A stretch of 6,243 nt of DNA, taken from positions 1 to 6,243 of the forward strand of contig JACCZJ010000334.1 of NCBI GenBank assembly GCA_013696065.1, written 5' to 3'. The stretch is from Nocardioidaceae bacterium. GTDB lineage: Bacteria; Actinomycetota; Actinomycetes; Propionibacteriales; Nocardioidaceae. A program made the position numbers and the translations under genes. The notes beneath the pieces are model-generated. The model was not told the DNA's origin, did not search any database, and saw only the letters and a program-made list of their open reading frames with translations. This document shows, piece by piece, positions 1 through 5,515 of the stretch; the first letter of the stretch is position 1; each line of letters begins with the position of its first letter.

Positions 1-212
1 CCGTGGGGTCGATCGAGTCTCGAGTCCTGGTGAGTGCACGTCGCATGCGGGACCTGGAGGTCACCGACAAGGACTTGCCGGGTCTCGAGGGCGTGGTGGC
101 GACCCCGACCCCTCTCACGGCTCCGGAGCTCATTGTCGACGACGAGGCGCCACTGGCCATCGAGGGACAGCCTGGCCGCGAGCAGTGGAGGCGCCGTGCC
201 GTCGGCGATTAA
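1..212 (+). CDS. rmuC: DNA recombination protein RmuC, C-terminal end (5' partial)
   Basis: Reading frame 3 is open from the window edge to TAA at 210-212 and supplies the last 69 residues of a longer protein; the GTG at position 3 is an internal valine, not a start. The stretch VGSIESRVLVSARRMRDL matches my memory of the C-terminal end of the RmuC domain, where a VGSLESRVL.(S/T)ARR pattern is typical, followed in actinobacteria by an acidic, proline-rich tail ending near PLTAPEL. RmuC is a nuclease-like, coiled-coil protein proposed to limit recombination at inverted repeats. The catalytic part lies outside the window. Codon use is G/C rich at third positions as expected for a real frame. 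In actinobacteria rmuC commonly sits near DUF6542, ispH and ychF, which agrees with what follows. The assignment rests on a short motif plus context, so a different protein with a similar tail is possible. Confidence 0.75.
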   Translation, partial: VGSIESRVLVSARRMRDLEVTDKDLPGLEGVVATPTPLTAPELIVDDEAPLAIEGQPGREQWRRRAVGD

Positions 213-336
213 ATTCCCTGACTCGACGCAAACGGCGGGGGTGCGGTGCAGCGATCGGCGCGGGCGGCGGGAGCTAGCAGCGGCCGACTGTGGCGGAGAT
301 GCGGCGTGGCTCACTCCCGCGGCCAGGCGTTGCCCC

Positions 337-342
337 TAGCGT
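337..342 (+). promoter_or_regulatory. Possible -10 box (TAGCGT) for the DUF6542 gene
   Basis: TAGCGT fits the actinobacterial TANNNT -10 pattern and would give a start point near base 349, leaving about a 30-nt leader that contains the Shine-Dalgarno. I see no good -35 at the usual distance, so this is a weak call from pattern alone. Confidence 0.25.
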
Positions 343-364
343 GAAGCCGAGCAGTCCTCAAGGT

Positions 365-369
365 AGGAG
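365..369 (+). promoter_or_regulatory. Shine-Dalgarno AGGAG for the DUF6542 gene
   Basis: AGGAG lies 9 nt before the ATG at 379 and decides that start. No other start codon in this frame nearby has a comparable site. Confidence 0.7.
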
Positions 370-378
370 TGGTACGCC

Positions 379-999
379 ATGTCCAGCTCCGCACCTCGCG
401 TGGCAACGGCACACGAGCCGGACGCCGCCATTGTCGAGCAAGGATCACATGCGGCAAGCAGCGACGAGATCGACCGACCCGACTTCGCATCACGGGAGCC
501 CTTCACGTCGGCCGCGGAGGCGACAAGGCCAGCCGCGGCCCCGGAGGCGACAAAGTCATCACACAGCTCAGACCAAAGCCGGGTCCAGCTTTACTCGTCG
601 GCGCCGGGTCTGTCAGGCCGCAGGGTCGTGCTCATATCTGGGCTCGCAACGGTCGGATGCGCCGGCCTGAACCTCGCACTCACCGACCGGCTGACGATCT
701 TCTTCGATCTCTGCTTCATCGTCGTCGCCTTGACGTCAGCGATGTCGGTGCGGCGGCGTGATCTGTTCACTGCGGGAGTGCTTCCGCCGTTACTCTTCGC
801 AGCTGTGGTGGGCGGCATCGCCCTCGTGGCACCGCAAACCTTTTCAGCCACGGGCGGGGTGCTGCAAGCGTTCTTGACGGGGCTGGCCACTCACGCGGTT
901 GGGCTCGCCGCGGCATACGGCGTTGCCCTCGTTGTCGTCCTGTGCAGGGTCGGAGCAGACAAGGCGCCCACCCCAGTGGGCGGGCCTCCCACGTCTTAA
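379..999 (+). CDS. DUF6542 family membrane protein (function unknown)
   Basis: This encodes 206 residues. Residues 1-75 form a hydrophilic Ala/Ser/Asp/Glu-rich segment that looks disordered. The rest is hydrophobic with about four membrane helices, roughly at 82-101, 106-124, 131-151 and 161-190. A short basic loop, RRR at 125-127, lies between the second and third helices. The architecture (variable cytoplasmic N-terminus, GLSGRRVVL entry, LCFIVVAL second helix, VRRRDL loop) matches the actinobacterial DUF6542 domain as I recall it. No function is established for this family and no enzymatic motif is visible. The start is set by AGGAG nine bases upstream of ATG. The gene lies between rmuC and ispH, a placement seen in several actinobacteria, and converges on ispH with overlapping stop codons. 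Position next to a housekeeping block suggests a conserved envelope-related role, but that is inference. Confidence 0.8.
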   Translation: MSSSAPRVATAHEPDAAIVEQGSHAASSDEIDRPDFASREPFTSAAEATRPAAAPEATKSSHSSDQSRVQLYSSAPGLSGRRVVLISGLATVGCAGLNLALTDRLTIFFDLCFIVVALTSAMSVRRRDLFTAGVLPPLLFAAVVGGIALVAPQTFSATGGVLQAFLTGLATHAVGLAAAYGVALVVVLCRVGADKAPTPVGGPPTS

Positions 1000-2015
1000 G
1001 CTGTGCCGCGTTCGGCCTCGCGCAGGTCCTTGCGCAGCTCTGGGGGGAGCGCGAAAATGAGCGACTCCTCCGCGGTGTGTACCGCCTTCGCGGCAGGGAA
1101 GCCCCGATCGGTCAGATAACTCAAGACCCCATCGACGAGATCCTCAGGGACAGAGGCGCCCGAGGTCACACCCACAGACGACACACCTTCGAGCCAGCTC
1201 GGGTCGATCTCAGAAGCGTCATCGACGCGATAGGCGGCACCGGCGCCCGACTCAAGAGCAACCTCCACCAGCCGTACAGAGTTGCTCGAGTTTCCTGACC
1301 CGACCACCAGCACCAGATCGGCACCACCGGCGATCTCCTTCACAGCCTGCTGCCGATTCTGAGTGGCGTAACAGATGTCATCGGAAGGCGGATCAAGAAG
1401 GTTGGGGAACTGTTGGCGCAACCGGCCGACCGTCTCCATCGTCTCGTCCACAGACAACGTGGTTTGCGAGAGCCAGGCCACCCTGTCGGGGTCGCGCACC
1501 TGCACCCCGGCTATGGCGTCCAAGCTCTCAACCAAGGTGATGTGCTCAGGCGCCTCCCCCGCCGTACCCTCGACTTCTTCGTGGCCCGCGTGACCGATCA
1601 GCAAGATGTCGTAGTCGTCGTCGGCAAATCGGCGCGCCTCGTAGTGCACCTTGGTGACGAGCGGACAGGTCGCGTCGATCGTCTTCAAGCTCCGCTCGGC
1701 TGCCTGCTCATGCACAGCCGGCGAAACCCCGTGAGCTGAGAAAACGACCGTCGAACCGGGTGGTACCTCGTCGAGCTCTTCGACGAAGACAGCCCCTCGT
1801 CGTTCGAGGGATTGCACCACGTGCTTGTTGTGCACGATCTGCTTGCGCACGTAGACAGGTGAACCGTAGAGATCGAGTGCCTTCTCCACCGTGATCACCG
1901 CACGGTCGACTCCAGCGCAGTAGCCGCGAGGAGCCGCCAACAGCACGCTGCGATCCCCCACTGCGGGCATCGGAAGATCGGTGACCGCAGGCGCGGGTGA
2001 CTCGGTGGCAGACAT
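996..2015 (-). CDS. ispH: 4-hydroxy-3-methylbut-2-enyl diphosphate reductase (IspH/LytB)
   Basis: IspH catalyses the last step of the MEP isoprenoid pathway, reducing HMBPP to IPP and DMAPP with a cytoplasmic iron-sulfur cluster. The 339-residue product has the three cluster cysteines in their family contexts: C33 in PRGYCAGV, C117 in DATCPLV and C215 in [11 protein letters not shown]. Substrate-binding histidines are visible as H62 (VHNK), H95 (SAHGVSP) and H145 ([10 protein letters not shown]), with E147 matching the catalytic glutamate (E126 in E. coli). The SSNS (243-246) and SGAS (285-288) phosphate-contacting segments are also present. Nothing essential is missing, and length is normal for an actinobacterial member with a short N-terminal extension. 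I chose the ATG at 2015 because reading further to 2117 would add 34 non-family residues and run deep into xseA. No Shine-Dalgarno precedes it; a TACGAT box six bases upstream suggests a leaderless transcript. The stop overlaps that of the convergent DUF6542 gene. Confidence 0.97.
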   Translation of the reverse strand: MSATESPAPAVTDLPMPAVGDRSVLLAAPRGYCAGVDRAVITVEKALDLYGSPVYVRKQIVHNKHVVQSLERRGAVFVEELDEVPPGSTVVFSAHGVSPAVHEQAAERSLKTIDATCPLVTKVHYEARRFADDDYDILLIGHAGHEEVEGTAGEAPEHITLVESLDAIAGVQVRDPDRVAWLSQTTLSVDETMETVGRLRQQFPNLLDPPSDDICYATQNRQQAVKEIAGGADLVLVVGSGNSSNSVRLVEVALESGAGAAYRVDDASEIDPSWLEGVSSVGVTSGASVPEDLVDGVLSYLTDRGFPAAKAVHTAEESLIFALPPELRKDLREAERGTA

Positions 2016-2021
2016 GGATCC

Positions 2022-2027
2022 ATCGTA
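2022..2027 (-). promoter_or_regulatory. Candidate -10 box (TACGAT) for leaderless ispH
   Basis: On the minus strand TACGAT ends exactly six bases before the ispH ATG. That spacing would place the transcription start at or beside the A of the start codon, a common arrangement in actinobacteria. The lack of a Shine-Dalgarno agrees. No obvious -35 is seen, as the region upstream is already the start of xseA. Confidence 0.4.
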
Positions 2028-2052
2028 AGTGCCGGCGCAAACCACTAGCCTC

Positions 2053-3309
2053 ATGCACGTGCGCCTGGACACCAGCTTCGAGCACCCCGCCCCCGTGCGG
2101 GTGATCGCCAACGCCATGACGGGCTACATCGCCAAGCTGGGGCCCATCTGGGTGGAGGGTCAGATCGCACAGCTTCAGCGAAGGCAGCAAACCCAGACGG
2201 TGTTCCTCACGTTGCGTGACCCGTTAGCCGAAGTCTCCATGCAGGTGACCTGCCCGCGCTCGGTGTTCGATTCCATGGCTGTCCCCGTCACAGAGGGCGC
2301 CCGCGTTGTCGTCTTCGCCAAGGTCGACTACTACGTCCCCCGCGGCACACTCTCGCTGTCTGCCCGAGAGATCCGCCCGGTGGGGGTCGGTGAGTTGCTC
2401 GCGCGCATCGAGCAGCGGCGTCAACTGTTGGCGGCTGAGGGGTTGTTCGATCCTGCCAAGAAACGCTCGCTGCCGTTCTTGCCTGGGCGGGTCGGGTTGA
2501 TTGTCGGGCGCGACTCCGCCGCCGAGCGTGATGTGTTCGACAACTCTCGACGGCGGTGGGCGGGAGTCGATTTCCGCATCGAGTACGCCGCCGTGCAGGG
2601 CCGTGAGTCAGCCCGCCAAGTCATCGAAGCGCTGCACGTCCTCGATCGTGACTCGACCGTCGACGTGATCATCATCGCCCGTGGAGGAGGCGCCCTCGAG
2701 GATCTGCTTCCCTTTTCAGACGAGGGATTGATCCGCGCGGTCGCAGCTAGTCGGACGCCAGTGGTGAGCGCCATCGGCCACGAGCAGGACCAGCCGCTGC
2801 TCGACCTCGTCGCCGACGTCCGAGCCTCGACTCCCACGGATGCGGCCAAGCGAGTCGTGCCCGACGTAGCCGACGAGATCGACAAGATAGTGAGCTTCCG
2901 CGATCGTTCGAGGTCGCTGCTCGCCCACACAATCCGCCGAGAAGAGCAAGGTCTGGTCACCATGCGGACTCGGCCGGTGCTGGCGCAACCGCAGCGCATC
3001 TTCGAGCACCTGTCGGCCGTCACCGACGAGTGGGTCGCCCGCGGACGGCGCAGCCTCGACCACCGACTCGCACGAGCCACCGACGATCTCGAGCATGGGT
3101 TGGCTCGGGTACGAGCGTTGTCCCCGCTCGCCACACTCGAGCGTGGGTACGCCGTTGTCCAATCGGCGGCAGGCGACGTCCTGACCGACGCTGAGCAGGT
3201 CGCCGTCGGCGAGCACATCACGGTTCGGCTGGCCCGCGGTCGACTCGGTGCCGTCGTCGAAGATGCTGAGCTTGAGAGCCGACAAGTTTCACCACATGAG
3301 GAGCAGTGA
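2053..3309 (+). CDS. xseA: Exodeoxyribonuclease VII large subunit
   Basis: This is the catalytic subunit of exonuclease VII, which with several XseB chains degrades single-stranded DNA from both ends to short oligonucleotides in the cytoplasm. The product has 418 residues. Residues 15-110 form the OB-fold, with [10 protein letters not shown] and VFLTLRDP typical of the family. The catalytic domain follows, with [19 protein letters not shown] (143-161), the signature [20 protein letters not shown] (205-224) and [20 protein letters not shown] (239-258). A coiled-coil region for XseB binding spans about 270-355, and the conserved [14 protein letters not shown] (356-369) closes it. At 418 residues it is somewhat shorter than E. 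coli XseA (456), as usual in actinobacteria. ATG 2053 is preferred over an in-frame GTG at 2029, but neither has a clear ribosome site, so the start is less certain than the gene. The stop overlaps the xseB start by one base. Confidence 0.96.
   Translation: MHVRLDTSFEHPAPVRVIANAMTGYIAKLGPIWVEGQIAQLQRRQQTQTVFLTLRDPLAEVSMQVTCPRSVFDSMAVPVTEGARVVVFAKVDYYVPRGTLSLSAREIRPVGVGELLARIEQRRQLLAAEGLFDPAKKRSLPFLPGRVGLIVGRDSAAERDVFDNSRRRWAGVDFRIEYAAVQGRESARQVIEALHVLDRDSTVDVIIIARGGGALEDLLPFSDEGLIRAVAASRTPVVSAIGHEQDQPLLDLVADVRASTPTDAAKRVVPDVADEIDKIVSFRDRSRSLLAHTIRREEQGLVTMRTRPVLAQPQRIFEHLSAVTDEWVARGRRSLDHRLARATDDLEHGLARVRALSPLATLERGYAVVQSAAGDVLTDAEQVAVGEHITVRLARGRLGAVVEDAELESRQVSPHEEQ
3299..3303 (+). promoter_or_regulatory. 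Shine-Dalgarno AGGAG for xseB
   Basis: AGGAG inside the last codons of xseA sits five bases before ATG 3309, and only two before the alternative GTG at 3306. It therefore favours the ATG and a TGATG stop-start overlap. Confidence 0.65.
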
Positions 3310-3572
3310 TGGCTGAAGGTCCCAGCTATGAGGAAGCCCGCGAAGAACTCATTGCCGTCGTACAAAAACTTGAGACCGGCGGGACCTCGCTGCAGGAGTC
3401 GATTGAGCTGTGGGAGCGCGGCGAGGAGTTGGCGCGCATCTGCCAGCGCTGGCTCGACGGAGCCCGAGCTCGCCTCGAAGCGGTGGTCCGCAGCTCATCC
3501 ACCGGCACACCAGGTGACGCCGCACCTCCAGGCCCCGCCGCCGCCTCACCGACCGACACGGCCAGCGATTGA
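3309..3572 (+). CDS. xseB: Exodeoxyribonuclease VII small subunit
   Basis: XseB is the small helical subunit that binds the coiled coil of XseA and is needed for exonuclease VII activity. The 87-residue product begins with the family pattern: YEEAREELIAVVQKLETGG (7-25), then SLQESIELWERGEELA (28-43), then CQRWLDGARARLE, together forming the two-helix hairpin. The last 30 or so residues are a Pro/Ala/Thr-rich tail without recognisable structure, which is common in actinobacterial members. ATG 3309 overlaps the xseA stop as TGATG, and AGGAG lies five bases upstream, so translation is probably coupled to xseA and subunit ratios are set on one mRNA. GTG 3306 would add one residue and is less well placed relative to the ribosome site. 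Confidence 0.95.
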   Translation: MAEGPSYEEAREELIAVVQKLETGGTSLQESIELWERGEELARICQRWLDGARARLEAVVRSSSTGTPGDAAPPGPAAASPTDTASD

Positions 3573-3663
3573 TCGGCAAAGTCATCCCGCGACAGAGTTG
3601 TCGTCCACCCAGCCTGGCAGAGCACTCGTCCACACCCAGCAGCGATAGAGCCGTCGTCTATCC
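3573..3663. other. Convergent gap between xseB and the DUF4245 gene
   Basis: This 91-bp stretch separates two converging genes and would be expected to hold terminators. The only inverted repeat I find is weak (see the hairpin at 3644-3662). TCGTCCAC also occurs twice, at 3601-3608 and 3626-3633, probably by chance. Confidence 0.5.
3644..3662. terminator. Weak hairpin, possible bidirectional terminator
   Basis: GATAGA (3644-3649) and TCTATC (3657-3662) are perfect complements around a 7-base loop. The stem is only six A/T-leaning pairs and no T run follows on either strand, so it does not meet the usual rule for an intrinsic terminator. Its place at the end of two converging genes is the main argument for it. 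Confidence 0.2.
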
Positions 3664-4203
3664 CTAGCCGGCGGGGCTGAGCGACTCAGCGAAGACGATC
3701 AACTCCGACACCGGCGCCGTGCCGGTCACAACGGTGGTGACCCCCTCGCCGACCAAGACGAACGCGTGCTCATCACCGTCGCTTGAGGTCAGCGCGGTCC
3801 AGGTCTTGTCGGTGATCACCACCGGCTCGGCCGGCTGGTCGGCTGGCGTCCGCTCGGCGATGAACTGAGCGGCGGGCTGGTTGCCTTGCTCCAGTCCGAC
3901 GTACTCGCTGTCGTCTGTGCTGACTCCCAGATGCCAGGAAACCTCAGGCCCTGCTCCTCTCCAGTCCGCGCTGGTGGCGTCCCACCCAGAGGGCATATCG
4001 GTCGGGGCGAGGACCTCGAAGGGGGCCTGATTCCGCGCCTCGGTCAACTCGGCCGAATAGTCGATCGGTTGAGCTTGTTGGACCGAAGGACGCCCATGCG
4101 ACAGGCTCAGCACCCAGATCGCGGCGATCAGCAGCAAGACAACGATCAGCGCGCCCGCGAGTCCACTGACGCTCTGCTTGTGGCCGCTGCGGGTCTCGCT
4201 CAC
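3664..4203 (-). CDS. DUF4245 family membrane-anchored protein (function unknown)
   Basis: The 179-residue product starts with a short basic N-terminus, then one membrane helix at about 14-35 (GLAGALIVVLLLIAAIWVLS), then a roughly 140-residue domain that should face outside the cell. The pattern PIDY (46-49), FEVLAPTDMPSGWDATSADW (62-81), then a beta-rich region ending in ELIVFAESL, agrees with actinobacterial DUF4245 proteins as I remember them. There is no lipobox or catalytic motif, and no function is known. I chose GTG 4203 because AGGA sits seven bases upstream; an in-frame GTG at 4272 would add 23 residues not expected in the family. DUF4245 genes usually lie near xseA/xseB and glpX in actinobacteria, so this position is expected. 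Here the next neighbour, read divergently, is instead a molybdate operon. Confidence 0.82.
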   Translation of the reverse strand: MSETRSGHKQSVSGLAGALIVVLLLIAAIWVLSLSHGRPSVQQAQPIDYSAELTEARNQAPFEVLAPTDMPSGWDATSADWRGAGPEVSWHLGVSTDDSEYVGLEQGNQPAAQFIAERTPADQPAEPVVITDKTWTALTSSDGDEHAFVLVGEGVTTVVTGTAPVSELIVFAESLSPAG

Positions 4204-4257
4204 ACCCCCATCCTCGCTGACAACAGACTTCAGCCCGTGTCCACGCCCACCAGTTTC

Positions 4258-4299
4258 CGCACATGCGGACACAGCGACCGGGTTCGCCCGTATATGCGG
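4258..4299 (+). promoter_or_regulatory. Candidate operator: two CGYAYATGCGG copies
   Basis: CGCACATGCGG (4258-4268) and CGTATATGCGG (4289-4299) agree at 9 of 11 positions and lie 31 bp apart, about three helical turns. Each is also an imperfect palindrome. The second copy abuts the -10 box of the mod promoter, where a repressor would block polymerase. The HTH-TOBE protein encoded next is the obvious candidate ligand, but this is inference, and ATGCGG on its own recurs by chance elsewhere in this GC-rich window. Confidence 0.3.
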
Positions 4300-4300
4300 C

Positions 4301-4306
4301 TAGACT
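4301..4306 (+). promoter_or_regulatory. -10 box (TAGACT) of the mod operon, probably leaderless
   Basis: TAGACT fits TANNNT and ends seven bases before GTG 4314, so transcription would begin at or next to the start codon. No Shine-Dalgarno precedes that GTG, which agrees with a leaderless message. A -35 is not clear. Confidence 0.5.
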
Positions 4307-4313
4307 CGCTGCT

Positions 4314-4715
4314 GTGATCTATCGACTCAATGAGGCTGCCGGGCTGCTCGGCGTGAGCGACGACACGATTCGTCGGTAGGCCGACGCAGGACGGTTCGAA
4401 CCAGCACGTACGCCGGATGGGCGGGCCGGCATCGAGGGCGAGGCACTGGCTGCGCTGGCCAGAGAAGTCGCCTCCATCCCGCCCGACGGGTCGAGCGTTG
4501 CCTCCCATCGGGCCAGTGCGCGCAACCAACTACGCGGCATCGTCACCGACGTCAAACGTGACACGGTGATGGCGCAGGTGGAGATGTGCTGCGGCCCCTA
4601 CCGAGTCGTCTCCCTGATGAGCCGCGAAGCCGCCGACGCGCTCAACCTCAAAGCAGGCGTGGTGGCTGTCGCCTCCATCAAGGCCACCAACGTGGTGGTC
4701 GAGGTGGCGCAGTGA
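4314..4715 (+). pseudogene. HTH-TOBE (Mop-like) molybdate-binding protein gene with in-frame amber stop
   Basis: Read from GTG 4314, the frame would give 133 residues. Residues 3-50 are an excisionase/MerR-type helix-turn-helix (YRLNEAAGLLGVSDDTIRR, then ADAGR). Residues 69-131 are a TOBE/Mop domain, with RGIVTDVKRDTVMAQVEM, YRVVSLMSREA and IKATNVVVEV. Such small proteins accompany actinobacterial modABC and are thought to bind molybdate and perhaps regulate the operon. Codon 22 is TAG (4377-4379) where the family has Trp, so a single G-to-A change at 4378 from TGG explains it. The remaining 111 codons are open and conserved, and the terminal TGA overlaps the modA GTG. Taken literally, translation stops after 21 residues, leaving no complete domain. 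Reinitiation at GTG 4566 or ATG 4569 could yield only about 48 residues of TOBE lacking its first strand. A sequence error is a real alternative to a pseudogene. TAG also ends the DUF4245 gene, so it is not reassigned generally. Confidence 0.8.
4701..4704 (+). promoter_or_regulatory. Shine-Dalgarno GAGG for modA
   Basis: GAGG lies seven bases before GTG 4712, inside the end of the HTH-TOBE gene. It supports that start, and would allow modA to be translated even if ribosomes drop off at the upstream amber codon. Confidence 0.5.
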
Positions 4716-5515
4716 CCCGCCGCCATCGCCATACGGCACGCACAGCCCGGCCGTTTCCGCGAGCGGCTCGGACAGCGCTCATCGCAGCCGCTGCTCTGAC
4801 CGGCCTCACTGCGTGCTCAAGCGACGAGAACACCGACGTAGGCGAGGACGCCAAGCTGACCGTCTTTGCGGCATCCTCACTCACCCAGACCTTCGGGACG
4901 CTCGAGGAGGCGTTCGAGAAGGAGCGGCCCGAGGTGGATGTGGTCGTGTCTTTTGACTCCAGCACCACGCTCGCCGAGCAAGTCTCCCAAGGCGCACCCG
5001 CCGACGTCATCGCCACCGCCGACCAGACCAGCATGCAGATCGTGGCCGAGGCTGAGTTACTCAGCGCCGACCCGGCTCCCTTCGCCTCCAACACGCTGGT
5101 CGTTGTCACGCCAGCCGACAATCCAGCCGGCATGCAAAGCCTGGGCGACCTCGACACCGCCGACTTCGTCCTGTGTGACCCCGCCGCTCCGTGTGGAGCA
5201 GCGAGCGCGCAGATCCTCGACACCGCGAACATCACGGCCCCAGCCAAGTCCCTCGAGCCCAACGTGGCCGCCGTGTTGAACAAGGTGAGACTGGGCGAGG
5301 CGGATGCCGGTCTGGTCTACGTCACCGACGCTCAAGCGGCCGGCGATGACGTCGCGACCGTCAACATCCCGGCGGGCGGCAACGTCGTCAACCCCTACTA
5401 CATCGCCGCCGTGCAGGGATCTCCCGAGCCCGACCTCGCCGAGGAGTGGATTGCCCTCGTGAGCTCCCAAGCCGGCCAGCGCGTGCTGCAGGAGGCGGGG
5501 TTCGGCCCACCGTGA
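4712..5515 (+). CDS. modA: Molybdate ABC transporter substrate-binding lipoprotein ModA
   Basis: ModA captures molybdate (and tungstate) outside the membrane and delivers it to the ModB channel. The 267-residue product starts with an Arg-rich n-region, a hydrophobic segment (TALIAAAALTGLTA) and a lipobox LTAC with lipidation Cys35, so the mature protein should be membrane-tethered. Family motifs follow: LTVFAASSL (49-57), VVSFDSSTTLAEQ (78-90), GAPADVIATAD (94-104), DPAAPCGAAS (156-165), EPNVAAVLNKVRLGEADAGLVYVTDA (182-207, in two parts) and a C-terminal GQRVLQEAGF. By alignment to E. coli ModA from memory, S56, S84 and Y203 correspond to oxyanion-binding Ser12, Ser39 and Tyr170. GTG 4712 is chosen because it overlaps the preceding TGA (GTGA), has GAGG upstream and leaves a proper signal peptide; extending to 4586 would add 42 residues from another gene's frame. 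The stop overlaps modB the same way. Confidence 0.96.
   Translation: MTRRHRHTARTARPFPRAARTALIAAAALTGLTACSSDENTDVGEDAKLTVFAASSLTQTFGTLEEAFEKERPEVDVVVSFDSSTTLAEQVSQGAPADVIATADQTSMQIVAEAELLSADPAPFASNTLVVVTPADNPAGMQSLGDLDTADFVLCDPAAPCGAASAQILDTANITAPAKSLEPNVAAVLNKVRLGEADAGLVYVTDAQAAGDDVATVNIPAGGNVVNPYYIAAVQGSPEPDLAEEWIALVSSQAGQRVLQEAGFGPP

Larger units (their letters stand above)
213..378. other. Non-coding gap between rmuC and the DUF6542 gene
   Basis: This 166-bp stretch has no convincing reading frame on either strand; small open frames here lack a ribosome site and family resemblance. It is very GC rich and shows no strong hairpin followed by a T run, so I cannot point to a terminator for the upstream gene. 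Its 3' part holds the likely promoter and ribosome site of the next gene. Confidence 0.6.

Noticed and set aside
3..212. A 69-residue stand-alone gene starting at GTG 3
   Set aside because: The frame is open to the window edge and the peptide matches the C-terminal end of RmuC, so it is the tail of a longer gene.
290..761. Overlapping plus-strand frames at 290-670 and 369-761
   Set aside because: They are Arg/Pro-rich alternative frames of the DUF6542 gene, without ribosome sites or recognisable domains.
2029..2052. GTG 2029 as the xseA start
   Set aside because: It would add eight residues with no ribosome site and sit closer to the ispH promoter. ATG 2053 is preferred, though not proven.
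2016..2117. N-terminal extension of ispH to a start at 2117
   Set aside because: The extra 34 residues do not resemble IspH and would overlap the xseA coding start; ATG 2015 leaves a normal-length protein.
2421..3365. A 314-residue open frame on the minus strand
   Set aside because: It is the antisense of xseA, rich in Ser/Arg/Thr with no family resemblance, a typical high-GC shadow frame.
4377..4379. Genome-wide TAG reassignment or pyrrolysine use
   Set aside because: TAG serves as an ordinary stop for the DUF4245 gene in the same window, no pyrrolysine context is visible, and a single transition from the expected TGG explains the codon.
4586..4711. N-terminal extension of modA to ATG 4586
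   Set aside because: It would put 42 Arg-rich residues before the signal peptide and lies inside the HTH-TOBE frame, which is the conserved one.
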